Positions 1 to 9,206 of a stretch of DNA of 64,000 bases are shown piece after piece. A program made the translations under genes and the position numbers. The notes under the pieces were generated by a model that was not told the origin of the DNA, made no database searches, and saw only the letters and a list, made by a program, of their open reading frames with translations. The stretch is from Alphaproteobacteria bacterium (GTDB taxonomy: Bacteria; Pseudomonadota; Alphaproteobacteria; Rickettsiales; UBA8987), in contig JAUIFA010000001.1 in NCBI GenBank assembly GCA_030429625.1, positions 223,306-287,305 of the forward strand, written 5' to 3'. Every line of letters begins with the position of its first letter. Within the stretch, counting starts at the first letter, position 1.

Positions 1-367
1 CTTCGTAGAAACTTGAAAAAACATGTTTTTTGTTTGGATTTGGATCATCAATGCGGCGAACGGTTTCTCTTCCCGCATCAATAACGCTGTGAACCTCGTT
101 TCTAAACGCAGAGTTTGTATCCCCAATTTTATCACAAACCTGCCGGAGGACACGGGCATTGGCTGCCCTAAACTCATAGTCTTGTGGAGACAGTAAATTA
201 TTCTCTTTTGGAGTTTTTAACCGGCGTGTAGGATCATGGGGTTCATTATATGCTCTGTCCGCTTCATCCAGTGCTCGTAATTCCATCTGTTCCAGCGTAT
301 CATATATATTACCTGGATCGTCAGTTGCGGAAAACGCATCCCTATGTTCTTCCCGTTCATCAGCCAT
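1..367 (-). CDS. Hypothetical protein, C-terminus cut by window edge
   Basis: The reading frame is open from an ATG at 365-367 to the left edge with no stop, giving at least 122 residues. It starts MADEREEHRDAF and is hydrophilic, rich in D, E, R and N, with no signal peptide or membrane segment. The segment NIYDTLEQMELRALDEAD looks helical. I recognise no family. The start follows an AT-rich leader with only a weak GAGA ribosome site. It reads in the same direction as the next gene, 95 bases upstream of it, but that gap shows no clear terminator. Function unknown. Confidence 0.6.
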   Translation of the reverse strand, partial: MADEREEHRDAFSATDDPGNIYDTLEQMELRALDEADRAYNEPHDPTRRLKTPKENNLLSPQDYEFRAANARVLRQVCDKIGDTNSAFRNEVHSVIDAGRETVRRIDDPNPNKKHVFSSFYE

Positions 368-462
368 TTACAATCTCATTCTCAACCAGTTTTTACTCAT
401 AGGATGATTATAATACAGAAGTATTAATAAAAAGTTAACTAAAAATTGTTTTATTAAGTAAG

Positions 463-1323
463 TTAGGATTTGTTTTCTAGGGTTTGGCCAAGAATAATTC
501 TGGCTTTTGCCGGTGTGGCAATTTCTCGATGTGTCGTCTCTACGGATTTTATATATTGTAACACAAGATCAGCATTGTTCTTAGCTAAGGATCCGTCTGC
601 AAGAAAGTGATTATTTTCAAAGCCGATACGGGGATTTCCACCGCATTTTGTGACTTTTTGCATGATAGAGTTTTCGTATCCTCCGAAGGCACAGACGTGC
701 CAAATAGTCTCCGATAAAAGCAATTCACCGTCAAAACTTTCAAGAAACGGGTCAAGTTGATCGCTCAGTGCCCAAGTGGATTTATCGTTTATGGAGGCAT
801 ATTTTTGCCCTAAAACAAACAGAACAGAGACTTTTTTCCCTGGAATTTTACCGTCTTTACGCAATTTTGCAAAATACCGAACTTCGTCAAGAGAATAGAG
901 AACATATTGGGTAAGAATTCCTTCTGCAAATAAATCGGCAAAGAACGCAAGCGCGGAAGCCTCATGAGAAGAATCGGGGATAAACTCTCGCAAAGCAACG
1001 GAGGCGGCTTCAGGATGCAATTGTGTAATGATCTCCATTTGTTGTTTTGGGGTGTATATTCCCCCTGATTCGCTGGTGCATTGTATAATCAAATCATCAC
1101 CGGCAACTTCACGTATGGCACTGATGGTCTGAGAGTATATTTCAGGATCAAGAGTATGTTTTTGGTTGTCGTCACGCACATGCAAATGCACCATTGCTGC
1201 GCCGGCTTTAGCAAACTCTCTTGCCGCATAGGCAATGGATTCTGCTGTTACAGGAATGTTTGGCAAATCTGCAGTTGTCTTTTTTGCCCCATTTGGTGCA
1301 ACATCAATAATAATAGGTTCCAT
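463..1323 (-). CDS. BKACE (DUF849) family beta-keto acid cleavage enzyme
   Basis: The 286-residue protein matches the BKACE family, typified by 3-keto-5-aminohexanoate cleavage enzyme (Kce). That family condenses a beta-keto acid with acetyl-CoA to give acetoacetate and a shortened acyl-CoA. The zinc-binding pair is visible as H46-L-H48 in MVHLHVRD, the same positions as in characterised Kce, and the late glutamate lies in IGFENN near residue 230. The N-terminal IIDVAPNGA and central SVALREFIP segments are also typical. Length is normal for the family. Substrate cannot be read from sequence; BKACE members use many beta-keto acids. A KamA-type aminomutase and a class III aminotransferase lie 3-6 kb upstream on the same strand, which makes a lysine-derived substrate an attractive inference. 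Confidence 0.88.
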   Translation of the reverse strand: MEPIIIDVAPNGAKKTTADLPNIPVTAESIAYAAREFAKAGAAMVHLHVRDDNQKHTLDPEIYSQTISAIREVAGDDLIIQCTSESGGIYTPKQQMEIITQLHPEAASVALREFIPDSSHEASALAFFADLFAEGILTQYVLYSLDEVRYFAKLRKDGKIPGKKVSVLFVLGQKYASINDKSTWALSDQLDPFLESFDGELLLSETIWHVCAFGGYENSIMQKVTKCGGNPRIGFENNHFLADGSLAKNNADLVLQYIKSVETTHREIATPAKARIILGQTLENKS

Positions 1324-1396
1324 GGATACTAATTTGTGTTATTTTCAACGTGTTTTCACACCATAGCACAAATTTAAGCCAATTGGAAAATAATAG

Positions 1397-2011
1397 ATGA
1401 ACGAATCATTACAGAATTCTTCCCAACTTTTAAAAAAGATTAAACACCATAAGGGAGATAAGATCACGGTCGAAGAAATTATGACCATTTTTCGTGAAGG
1501 TGGGTTTAGCCTGCTGTTGATTATATTTGCTAGTCCGTTGGCGCTACCCCTGCCAGCGTTGGGTATCGCCCAGATCATGGCCGTGCCTATTCTGATATTG
1601 GCCACACAGTTGACTATGGGGCGACAATCTTTGTGGATGCCACAGAAAATTGCTAAAAAAGAGATGAACATGCAAAATCTCTGTTCAATTATTGATAAGG
1701 CTATCCCATGGCTTGAAAAAATAGAGTATTTTGTCAAACCACGCCTGATATTTTTTAGCTCGTCAGCAGGTCATCGGGTCATTGGTTTGTTCTGCCTGAT
1801 TTGTGCCATTTCGGTGGCCGTGCCTATTCCCTTTAGCAATACGGTACCCAGCATGGGAATAGTACTGATGTCAATTGGTTTGCTTGAAAGAGATGGTTTG
1901 GTCATCCTTGCGGGGATGTGTGTCGGATTTATCGGGATATGTCTGACAAGCATTGTAATATTCTTTGGGGCAGAGGCAATAAGAACCTCCATTGATGCCA
2001 TTTTTAGTTAG
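1397..2011 (+). CDS. ExoD-like exopolysaccharide synthesis protein
   Basis: This is a 204-residue membrane protein of the ExoD family (named for Rhizobium exoD, linked to exopolysaccharide synthesis and alkali tolerance). The signature is the stretch around residues 31-75: [19 protein letters not shown] followed by [20 protein letters not shown] second hydrophobic block runs from about residue 125 to 200 and includes [17 protein letters not shown]. Four or more inner-membrane helices are expected. It diverges from the BKACE gene across 73 bases and converges on nadA with a 4-base overlap of the stop codons. Biochemical role unresolved even in the family. Confidence 0.8.
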   Translation: MNESLQNSSQLLKKIKHHKGDKITVEEIMTIFREGGFSLLLIIFASPLALPLPALGIAQIMAVPILILATQLTMGRQSLWMPQKIAKKEMNMQNLCSIIDKAIPWLEKIEYFVKPRLIFFSSSAGHRVIGLFCLICAISVAVPIPFSNTVPSMGIVLMSIGLLERDGLVILAGMCVGFIGICLTSIVIFFGAEAIRTSIDAIFS

Positions 2012-2988
2012 GCCGCTTTGTCTGCTTTTGCCGGTGGGGACATTTCTAGCATTTTATCCAGAGATAATTTGGCTTTTGCCCGCAATTCTTCGTCCATTTC
2101 GATTGAAGGTGAACGGTTGACCATGCATAAATAAAGCTTTTCTAAAGTGTTGAGCTTCATGTAAGGGCAGTTGTTGCAACTGGTGCAGCCTTCTTCCACC
2201 CCCGGAACGGCATAAAATTGACTCTTTGGAGCAAATTTTTTCATTTGATGGAGTATTCCTGGTTCGGTCAGGACAATAAAATCACCTCCGTCATGGGCAG
2301 TGGTATAATCCAGCAATGAGCGGGTAGATCCTATATGATCGGCATATTTTAGCAAAGCCTCAGGGCATTCTGGATGCGCAATGATTTTTGCCGAGCTGTG
2401 TTGGTTGCGCAGTTGAATCAGGGTTTTTTCAGAAAACTGTTCATGCACCACGCATGTCCCGTCCCAAAGCAGCATGTCTCGTCCAGTCTGTTTGTTGATG
2501 TAGTTACCAAGATATTTATCTGGTGCAAAGATAATTTTTTGGTCTTTAGGCAGCTGATCAATAATATGTTTGGCGTTGGAAGAGGTAACAATAATGTCCG
2601 AAAGTGCCTTAATCTCTGCGGAACAATTGATATAGGTAATGGCAATATGATCGGGATGGGCTGCACGGAAGGCCTTGAATTTATCAGGTTGGCAAGATTC
2701 TTCCAAAGAACATCCGGCATTGAGATCAGGAAGCAGAACCAACCGATTAGGGCTAAGAATTTTAGCAACTTCAGCCATAAACTTCACCCCGCAAAACACA
2801 ATTACCTCCGCGTCAGTAGCCGCCGCTCTACGTGAAAGATCAAGCGAGTCACCAATGAAATCGGCAATGTCCTGCAAGTCTGAATCTTGATAATAATGGG
2901 CAAGAATCACCGCGTTCATCTCTTTCTTTAAACGCTTTATTTCTTCTTCAAGATCAAGTGTTGGATCAATATTATTTTCTGTTAACAT
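2008..2988 (-). CDS. nadA: Quinolinate synthase NadA
   Basis: The 326-residue cytosolic enzyme condenses iminoaspartate with dihydroxyacetone phosphate to quinolinate in de novo NAD synthesis. It shows NadA landmarks in order: [20 protein letters not shown] (about 30-50), [17 protein letters not shown] (first cluster cysteine region), [19 protein letters not shown], and the C-terminal [19 protein letters not shown] containing the last 4Fe-4S ligand. Length fits the compact bacterial form. No nadB or nadC lies beside it. Its 3' end overlaps the convergent ExoD-like gene by 4 bases, so the two transcripts must read into each other. Confidence 0.95.
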   Translation of the reverse strand: MLTENNIDPTLDLEEEIKRLKKEMNAVILAHYYQDSDLQDIADFIGDSLDLSRRAAATDAEVIVFCGVKFMAEVAKILSPNRLVLLPDLNAGCSLEESCQPDKFKAFRAAHPDHIAITYINCSAEIKALSDIIVTSSNAKHIIDQLPKDQKIIFAPDKYLGNYINKQTGRDMLLWDGTCVVHEQFSEKTLIQLRNQHSSAKIIAHPECPEALLKYADHIGSTRSLLDYTTAHDGGDFIVLTEPGILHQMKKFAPKSQFYAVPGVEEGCTSCNNCPYMKLNTLEKLYLCMVNRSPSIEMDEELRAKAKLSLDKMLEMSPPAKADKAA

Positions 2989-3128
2989 CGAGTTTATTTA
3001 GTAAATTTTTTGCTGTGTTCTAACCAAGATTTCTATCCCTGTCCAGCGTCTTTTGTTCATCCTGCTTGATTTAGACTACAATACTGTATAATTAAGTTAA
3101 ATTTCTTGAATCTACAGGCGTTGTTTTT

Positions 3129-3221
3129 ATGGACATAGAATTGAAAAAACAAATTCGCTCATGGCTGATTATACTCTTAAGTATGGCCATTGCGTTTGGC
3201 TTTGGTATGAGCATAAATTAG
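3129..3221 (+). CDS. Possible 30-residue single-helix membrane peptide
   Basis: A short ORF encodes a charged N-terminus (MDIELKKQIR) followed by a hydrophobic helix (WLIILLSMAIAFGFGMSI) and a stop. The arrangement of a basic edge plus about 18 apolar residues suits a small inner-membrane protein. It sits 66 bases upstream of the DUF2610 gene and on the same strand, so the two may be co-transcribed. No strong Shine-Dalgarno precedes it, and the length is small enough for chance, so this stays tentative. Confidence 0.35.
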   Translation: MDIELKKQIRSWLIILLSMAIAFGFGMSIN

Positions 3222-3287
3222 CATATTTTATTTTGCTATTTATGTTAGTTCTGCTATCCTTGGATTAAGATAATATTAGGTTTTGCG

Positions 3288-3638
3288 ATGAAAAAATTTA
3301 CAATTCCATGTGATTTCGGCAATCAGAAATCCCCGTTTGATGTCTATATTGGACACCCTAAGGAGGGCAATCACCCTCTACAGAATCAGGCATCTTGGCT
3401 TTCATCGGAACGTGGCGGCACAATTCCTGCCAATGTAATGGAAAGTTTTGCCAATCTTCTCAAGCTTGCCAGTGAGAATGGGGTGGAATTTGAGGATTTG
3501 TGTGTGTATGCATTAGAAGCCGCCCAAAAAGAAAAGAGTAATGAAGTGGCTGCAACCGAAGCCGAACCTTCTCTGTCCGCACCGACACAATCACAAGAGC
3601 CCAATAGTGATGTCCCTTCTGTAGAAAAAGACAGTTAG
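3288..3638 (+). CDS. DUF2610 domain protein
   Basis: The 116-residue protein opens with the compact DUF2610 fold: KKFTIPCDFGNQKSPFDVYIG, then HPLQNQASWLSSERGGTIP and SFANLLKLASENGVEFEDLC (about residues 2-85). I know this family mainly from Rickettsia and relatives, where it is uncharacterised. The pattern GGTIP...LLKLA...FEDLCVYAL resembles a small ribbon-helix-helix-like regulator, but that is inference. The C-terminal 30 residues are low-complexity, rich in E, S, P and A. The gene converges on the lipoprotein gene 4 bases downstream. Confidence 0.75.
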   Translation: MKKFTIPCDFGNQKSPFDVYIGHPKEGNHPLQNQASWLSSERGGTIPANVMESFANLLKLASENGVEFEDLCVYALEAAQKEKSNEVAATEAEPSLSAPTQSQEPNSDVPSVEKDS

Positions 3639-3642
3639 CAAA

Positions 3643-4086
3643 TTAATAATTAATTTTCCACCGTGCGGCCTTGTCGGGTTGAATGGTAAAATCAATAGTG
3701 TATTCTTGATTTTTTCCACAAGATTCCAAAAGCCAGCTTTCACTCCAATTTCGTGTGATGTTCCATGCTCGATTGTCTGATAAGTCTGGCGTCATAGGAG
3801 AGTAAATTTTAACGTTCTTGAGGGCATAATTTTCTTTTACAAAGTCACAGTCGGGATAACGTGTGCTGATCTCATTGATAATGGAATAAAACACATCGGC
3901 TTTTGGCAATAGCCCCTCAGATTTATTATACGCATCGGCCAATTTGGAGATTACATCATGGTAGACTCGGTCACTGTCTTCTTTTGGAGGGATGTGGGCA
4001 TTTTCATTGTTCCAGACAAGAGAACCACATCCCGCAATGGTAAACAAGGCGGCAATAGACAAATAATATTTTAAATGACGAAGCAT
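3643..4086 (-). CDS. Putative lipoprotein of unknown function
   Basis: A 147-residue protein with a lipoprotein signal: basic start (MLRHLKYY), hydrophobic core, and lipobox IAGC with the modified cysteine at C20. After cleavage a glycine follows, which does not carry the inner-membrane aspartate signal, so outer-membrane anchoring is plausible. The mature part has two further cysteines (DCDF and ESCG) that could pair in the periplasm. No known domain recognised. It begins 3 bases after the KamA stop on the same strand, so it is probably the last gene of that operon. Confidence 0.7.
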   Translation of the reverse strand: MLRHLKYYLSIAALFTIAGCGSLVWNNENAHIPPKEDSDRVYHDVISKLADAYNKSEGLLPKADVFYSIINEISTRYPDCDFVKENYALKNVKIYSPMTPDLSDNRAWNITRNWSESWLLESCGKNQEYTIDFTIQPDKAARWKINY

Positions 4087-4089
4087 CTT

Positions 4090-5610
4090 CTACACGTTTT
4101 GGAGTATTTTCTCCATAGTATCAGATTCTGTCAAAGGAGCAAATACTGATTTTAAGAATGTTCCCATAGGGGAAAAACGTGCGTCCCCATCTTTCCGCCC
4201 ATCGTATAAAATACGATCTTCATAACCCGAAATCCAAAGAGCTTCAGGGTTGCGTTTGGCAATAACAATTTGCCCTTGGCTGGTGGACGATTCACCCGTG
4301 CGGTGGGCTTTAAAAATAATAATACCATCTTTAAAAATAGCATTAGCCAATTTAAGTGCTTCTTCAGGAAGGTCTGGTGCCAGAGCAGTCACATCAAACC
4401 CATCCATCACGGAAACTACTTCCAGCTTGCCAAACTCGGTTGACATAACAAAGCGAGATTTTTCAATCCCAGACAAACCATGTTGTGATTCGGTGTGGAT
4501 TCTCCATGCTTTTTCCACTGGCACGGCAAAGGTTTTATGGCCTTCAATTTCGCGGCATTGAAAATAATAGTGATTGTTGATGCCTAGACGTTTTAGCTCC
4601 ACATGCAAACGGCGTAAATCTTGTGAATTGTCGTTGACACTATCAATGATCGGCGCTTGATTTTCTAAAGTGATGTAGTTACGGCTGCGAAGGCGACCCA
4701 CGGCCTCTTCTACCTGAGGAATTCTTGTGTAATGATAACCTTTGGTGCGCACATATTCTTTGTTTTTATCGCGTTGAAGAATTTCATCTGCGTGCGAGAA
4801 GTGCGTCATAAACGCTAAGTTTACATTCGGGTGTAACTCATGGAAAAGATCGATCATGTCAAAGAAATTATCGTCAAAACGCATAGGATAAAAGGATAAT
4901 TCTTTTGTCCCAATACGAATAGTACGAATACCCGCACCAGCCAACCCATCAAGATAGCCAAATAAGTTGCGGTTGGAAAGTACCATCGGATCGCCGCCAG
5001 AAAGCAATGCCTCACGAATTGGGAATTTTTTTACATCCCCTTCAATAAAGGCACGATCCACATCCTCAATGGTCATACCCTCTTTGACTTTGGCGTTGTA
5101 GTCTTTAACATAATTGACAATTTGACTGATGCTGCCAATATCCTTGTCGGTTTTGCTTGTTAGGAAGTCGGAACGATAGCAATAGCGACACCACGAACTG
5201 CACGTACGCACCACGTATAACAGGATTAATTCATACTTATGTAATAGGCCGGGAACAGGGCTGTATTTTAGCTGATTAGAAGGATCAGCCTCCCCGCTGA
5301 GATCGTCCATCTCTTCCGGACGGGCTTTGATAAGGTTGGTGATGGCATGGCTTTTTGCCGCCAGCTCCATATAATATTTTGTCGCACGCGGGGGCAAACG
5401 ATCAGAAAGACCAGCCGCCTGTAAATCCTGCAACTCTTTTTCCGAATAGATTTGAACGCCTCCATTTGCAACATGGCGTCTATAGCCCTCAATATCATGG
5501 GCAATATATTTATGAAATTTAGACTCTTTAATTTGTGAATTTAGATTATCCAATCTCGGATTGCGTTCACGTTTGTTATTTCTTTTTGGGCGCCTGTTTG
5601 TAGAGGTCAT
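4090..5610 (-). CDS. kamA: KamA-family radical SAM aminomutase (lysine 2,3-aminomutase-like)
   Basis: The protein (506 residues from the chosen start) is a radical SAM, PLP-dependent enzyme. The 4Fe-4S motif CSSWCRYC gives C137, C141 and C144, preceded by YELILLYVVRT as in lysine 2,3-aminomutases. SAM-binding ALLSGGDPMVLSN and a late lysine in STEFGKLEVV, at the position of the PLP lysine, are present. I chose the ATG at 5608-5610 because AAAGGTG lies just upstream; an in-frame ATG 25 codons earlier has no such site. It is longer than clostridial LAM (about 416) and much longer than EpmB (about 340), with an added basic N-terminus. No EF-P gene is adjacent, so a catabolic 2,3-aminomutase is more likely than EF-P modification, but substrate is unproven. 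Confidence 0.85.
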   Translation of the reverse strand: MTSTNRRPKRNNKRERNPRLDNLNSQIKESKFHKYIAHDIEGYRRHVANGGVQIYSEKELQDLQAAGLSDRLPPRATKYYMELAAKSHAITNLIKARPEEMDDLSGEADPSNQLKYSPVPGLLHKYELILLYVVRTCSSWCRYCYRSDFLTSKTDKDIGSISQIVNYVKDYNAKVKEGMTIEDVDRAFIEGDVKKFPIREALLSGGDPMVLSNRNLFGYLDGLAGAGIRTIRIGTKELSFYPMRFDDNFFDMIDLFHELHPNVNLAFMTHFSHADEILQRDKNKEYVRTKGYHYTRIPQVEEAVGRLRSRNYITLENQAPIIDSVNDNSQDLRRLHVELKRLGINNHYYFQCREIEGHKTFAVPVEKAWRIHTESQHGLSGIEKSRFVMSTEFGKLEVVSVMDGFDVTALAPDLPEEALKLANAIFKDGIIIFKAHRTGESSTSQGQIVIAKRNPEALWISGYEDRILYDGRKDGDARFSPMGTFLKSVFAPLTESDTMEKILQNV

Positions 5611-5857
5611 ACAACACCTTTGAAAAATCATTACAAATATATTTTCTGTAAAAATTGTGCGCTGCACAACAAAAATATCCAGCAAAAATCGCTGGATACC
5701 AATGTATTTTACAGATGTGCATTATATCTGTTTATTCCACAAAAGCAAGAATAAAAAACGCAGCAAATCCGCACTCATGTTGCATTGCAGCAAATCGAGG
5801 TATATTTATTTTTATGTAGATAAAACTATCTTTCGTATAACGAGCTGTTAACAAGGT

Positions 5858-7180
5858 TTATAGAGATTTTTCTAAGGCGGCCGAAAACTTATTTACGATC
5901 TCATCAATGTGCTTATCTTCCATGATAAATGGCGGAGCAAACATCACATGTGCTCCTTGAACTCCATCAATTGTTCCGCCCATAGGATAGCACATTAACC
6001 CTTCTGCCATGGCTGCTGCTTTGATTGTGGTAGGTAATTTCTTGGCTGGATCGAAAGGTTTTTTACTGGCCTTGTCTTCTACCAATTCTAAACCGATAAA
6101 CAAACCACGCCCACGAATGTCACCGATGTTGGGATGTTGGCCAAAAGCATCTTCAAAGGCGGCATGCAATTTGGCACCTTTATTTTTCACATTTTCCAGC
6201 AATCCGTCACGCTGGATAATTTGTTGTACCTTCAGTGCTGTGGCGCAGGCAATCGCATGACCGATATAGGTGTGACCGTGTTGGAAAAACCCACTACCTT
6301 TTTGAATGGTTTCAAAGATATTTTTGGAGACCAACATTGCGCCAATGGGTTGATATCCCGCACCAAGCCCCTTGGCAATGGTCATCAGGTCAGGAGCAAC
6401 GCCATCTTCTTCACAAGCATACATATAGCCGGTTCTGCCCATGCCGCACATCACTTCGTCAAGAATCATCAACACATCATATTTTGTACAGATTTCACGA
6501 ATGCGTTTTAAATAACCTTCAACGGCCGGAACGCAGCCGAGCGTTGCTCCCACCACCGGTTCACAAATAAAGGCAGCCACTTTTTCTGCACCGATCTCAT
6601 TGATTTTATCCTCTAACTCGTTGGCTACTCTTTGGCCAAAATCGAATTGCGATTCGCCGTCTTTTTTCAGGCGATATTCGTAACAAGGTGAAATATGATG
6701 CATGTTCACCAACATCGGTTTAAATTGGGCACGGCGCCATTCATTGCCACCGGCAGACAGTGCGCCCAACGTGTTGCCGTGATAGCTTTGTTTGCGGGCG
6801 ATGATGACTGACTTTTCGTTTTTGCCTTGTTCTAAGAAATATTGCCTAGCAATTTTTAAAGAGGCTTCCACTGCTTCCGAACCACCGGAAAAGAAATAGA
6901 CCCGATCCAATCCTTCTGGCGCGCGTTCAATCAAAAAGTCAGCCAGTTCTTCCATCGGCTCATTGGTAAAAAATCCGGTATGAGCAAAGGCCAATGTATC
7001 AATCTGTTTCTTCATCGCTTCACGCACTTCTTCATTGCTGTGACCAAGGCAGGAAACCGCAGCCCCGCAACTTCCATCAAAATAACGTTTATTGTTGCTG
7101 TCAATGAGATAGCAACCTTCTCCTGATATAGCGGTAGGGTAGTTGGTTAGAGTATGACGATGAAAAACATGGTTTGGCAT
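5858..7180 (-). CDS. Class III PLP-dependent aminotransferase
   Basis: The 440-residue enzyme belongs to the omega-amino acid/acetylornithine aminotransferase group. It has FFSGGSEAVEASLKIAR (PLP phosphate region), SYHGNTLGALS, the aspartate in MILDEVMCGMGRTGYM, and the Schiff-base lysine in MTIAKGLGAGYQPIGAM (about residue 265-285). The family transfers distal amino groups to 2-oxoglutarate or pyruvate. It lies upstream of the KamA gene on the same strand with a gap of about 250 bases. In known beta-lysine degradation a transaminase acts on N6-acetyl-beta-lysine (EC 2.6.1.65), which would fit here; this remains a guess. Confidence 0.88.
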   Translation of the reverse strand: MPNHVFHRHTLTNYPTAISGEGCYLIDSNNKRYFDGSCGAAVSCLGHSNEEVREAMKKQIDTLAFAHTGFFTNEPMEELADFLIERAPEGLDRVYFFSGGSEAVEASLKIARQYFLEQGKNEKSVIIARKQSYHGNTLGALSAGGNEWRRAQFKPMLVNMHHISPCYEYRLKKDGESQFDFGQRVANELEDKINEIGAEKVAAFICEPVVGATLGCVPAVEGYLKRIREICTKYDVLMILDEVMCGMGRTGYMYACEEDGVAPDLMTIAKGLGAGYQPIGAMLVSKNIFETIQKGSGFFQHGHTYIGHAIACATALKVQQIIQRDGLLENVKNKGAKLHAAFEDAFGQHPNIGDIRGRGLFIGLELVEDKASKKPFDPAKKLPTTIKAAAMAEGLMCYPMGGTIDGVQGAHVMFAPPFIMEDKHIDEIVNKFSAALEKSL

Positions 7181-7252
7181 GATGATAATCCCAATGAGTT
7201 AATTTTTTGGGATTATGGCCACAAATATATCTTTATCAAGAAATAATCACAT

Positions 7253-7459
7253 TCAGATTAAATTTCTGTGGCCGTTCTCTTTTTCTAATTCATAGACAAC
7301 ATTATCAGAAAGCAGGGGGTGCGATACTTTAGCAAACGGATCATTATTTTCAATAAAATCAGCCCCCATATGGTTGTCGTCTATATCATCATTGCGACGA
7401 GATTTAAATTTTTGCTGATGTTTATAAGCTTCAAGCGCTTCTTCAATAGGGATAAACAT
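7253..7459 (-). CDS. Small hypothetical protein, 68 residues
   Basis: A strong AAGGAG site seven bases before the ATG at 7457-7459 fixes this start; an upstream in-frame extension lacks one. The product is MFIPIEEALEAYKHQQKF followed by a charged, probably disordered tail rich in D, N, E and K. No membrane segment, cysteine or known domain is visible. It diverges from the TPR-sulfotransferase gene across a very AT-rich 208-base gap that holds a perfect 16-bp palindrome. Confidence 0.6.
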   Translation of the reverse strand: MFIPIEEALEAYKHQQKFKSRRNDDIDDNHMGADFIENNDPFAKVSHPLLSDNVVYELEKENGHRNLI

Positions 7460-7531
7460 GGCTTTGCTCCTTTTACCTACGTGGTGATAAGAACATACTA
7501 ACATACAAATAGTTAACATAAGGTTAACAAA

Positions 7532-7547
7532 ACACAATATATTGTGT
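7532..7547. promoter_or_regulatory. Perfect 16-bp palindrome, candidate operator
   Basis: ACACAATATATTGTGT is an exact inverted repeat. It sits in the divergent, strongly AT-rich gap between the 68-residue protein gene and the TPR-sulfotransferase gene. Position and symmetry suit a dimeric repressor site, but no regulator can be named. Confidence 0.35.
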
Positions 7548-7667
7548 ATATTTTTTATTTTATCACAAAATATAGTATTATTCTATTATTTTTATAGCAA
7601 CGTATAGACATAGATTATAAAAAATTATAACTTGCGGATCTGCTACCAATTGATACAGGAATAATGG

Positions 7668-9203
7668 ATGAACAATCAACAACAAGTGCTAACAATAGAT
7701 CAGGCAATGGCCAAGGCGGAGGAGTCTAAGAAAGAAAAAAAGCCAATGGTGGCATTACAGATCTATAATGATATCCTCAACAAATATCCGCATAACCTTA
7801 ATGCTCTGTTTAGTCGAGGCATGTTATTAGAAGAAAATAAAGAATATAAGGCCGCGCTTAAAGATTATAATACATTGATAGATTTGTCTTACGATGTTCA
7901 TATTGTGTATTCTAAAATGGGTGATTGTTACAGCAAATTAATGGACAATGACATAGCCGTTGAATGCTATATCAAATCAATGCAATCCAAACCTGATTAT
8001 GTGAACACTTACGCTCCGGCGGTCAGCTTTATGGAGCGGGTCGGGAGATTAAAGGATGCAGAAAAACTTGTGGATAATGCGCTGAAGCTTGTTCCCAAAA
8101 GCTCTGATCTGCATTTTCTAAAAGGCAAAATTTATCTCAAAGGAAAGGATTATAAAAGAGCAGAAAAACATTATGCCAAAGCCGTAAATTTTGGGTTATT
8201 TGAACGCAGTGCACATATTGTTCTGGCCGAATATTCTTCGGTCAAAGAGAAATTAGGCAAATATGATGAAGCAATGGGGCTGGCGGTTCAGGCACAGAAG
8301 TTTGCTTCACAGACAAAAGATGCCTTAAACGCACATACGTCGCCTTTACAAAATACAAAAATCATTGAACAATCAATGGGGTGGTTTAGTAAAAAGGACA
8401 TTAAGGGCTGGGAAAAGGCAGATTATACGGGGAAAAAGGCACCGGTTTTTTTGGTGGGCTTTCCCCGTTCTGGTACCACATTGATGGAGCAGATACTCTT
8501 TGCTCACCATAATTTGACAGTGACTGATGAAGTGCAGGTTCTGCCAGCAAAGATGGTATATATTAATAAAGTGTTTGGACGTGAGATCCAGTATCCACAG
8601 GATTACGCTACCATCACCCATGAAGAAATTCAAAAATGGCGTGATGAGTATTTTGCCGCCATGCAACGCACGTTGCCACACATTGATCACAGCTTACGTA
8701 TTGTGGATAAAAACCCGATGTCCTTCATTTACATGGGAGCGATCAAGCGCTTTTTCCCTGAATCACCGATGTTGATGATGATCCGTGATCCGCGCGATGT
8801 GTGTTTAAGCTGTTTCTTCCAAACCTTTGCTCCTAATTCAGACACAGTACATTTCTATGATCTAAAAGAAACGGCTACCTATTATGCTAAGGCGATGGAT
8901 CTTTATTTTAAGTTCCGTGACACGATGTCGATGGACATATTGGAAGTCAAATACGAGGATATGATTGATGATTTTGAGAACCATGCGCGTAACATCATAA
9001 AATTTATTGGTGAAGAATGGGACGATAATGTATTGACCTATTACGAACAAAAAAACAGTCGCTTTATTAAAACACCAAGTTATGAAGCAGTCAAACAGCC
9101 GGTGAACAATAAAGCAGTGGGTCGTTGGCAGAAATATGAAAAATATTTCAAAGAGATTACCCCTATTCTTCAGCCATATTTAAAAGAATTTGGATATGAT
9201 TGA
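7668..9203 (+). CDS. TPR-repeat sulfotransferase family protein
   Basis: The 511-residue protein has about five tetratricopeptide repeats in residues 1-220 (for example ALFSRGMLLEENKEYKAALK and LHFLKGKIYLKGKDYKRAEK) and a C-terminal sulfotransferase domain. The PAPS 5'-phosphosulfate loop is GFPRSGTT at 264-271, and the 3'-phosphate region is MIRDPRDVCLSCFF. Such enzymes transfer sulfate from PAPS to a protein, lipid or sugar acceptor; the acceptor is unknown. Two paralogues lie about 11 kb downstream beside flagellin, but this copy is isolated. No signal peptide is seen, so it should act in the cytoplasm. The next gene begins 3 bases later and is probably co-transcribed. Confidence 0.88.
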   Translation: MNNQQQVLTIDQAMAKAEESKKEKKPMVALQIYNDILNKYPHNLNALFSRGMLLEENKEYKAALKDYNTLIDLSYDVHIVYSKMGDCYSKLMDNDIAVECYIKSMQSKPDYVNTYAPAVSFMERVGRLKDAEKLVDNALKLVPKSSDLHFLKGKIYLKGKDYKRAEKHYAKAVNFGLFERSAHIVLAEYSSVKEKLGKYDEAMGLAVQAQKFASQTKDALNAHTSPLQNTKIIEQSMGWFSKKDIKGWEKADYTGKKAPVFLVGFPRSGTTLMEQILFAHHNLTVTDEVQVLPAKMVYINKVFGREIQYPQDYATITHEEIQKWRDEYFAAMQRTLPHIDHSLRIVDKNPMSFIYMGAIKRFFPESPMLMMIRDPRDVCLSCFFQTFAPNSDTVHFYDLKETATYYAKAMDLYFKFRDTMSMDILEVKYEDMIDDFENHARNIIKFIGEEWDDNVLTYYEQKNSRFIKTPSYEAVKQPVNNKAVGRWQKYEKYFKEITPILQPYLKEFGYD

Positions 9204-9206
9204 TCG

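Noticed and set aside
4090..5685. Longer KamA reading with 25 extra N-terminal residues
   Set aside because: The upstream ATG lacks a ribosome site, whereas AAAGGTG precedes the internal ATG at 5608-5610.
5760..5796. Direct repeat GCAGCAAATC twice
   Set aside because: Ten bases, two copies only, in an intergenic gap; too little to call an element.
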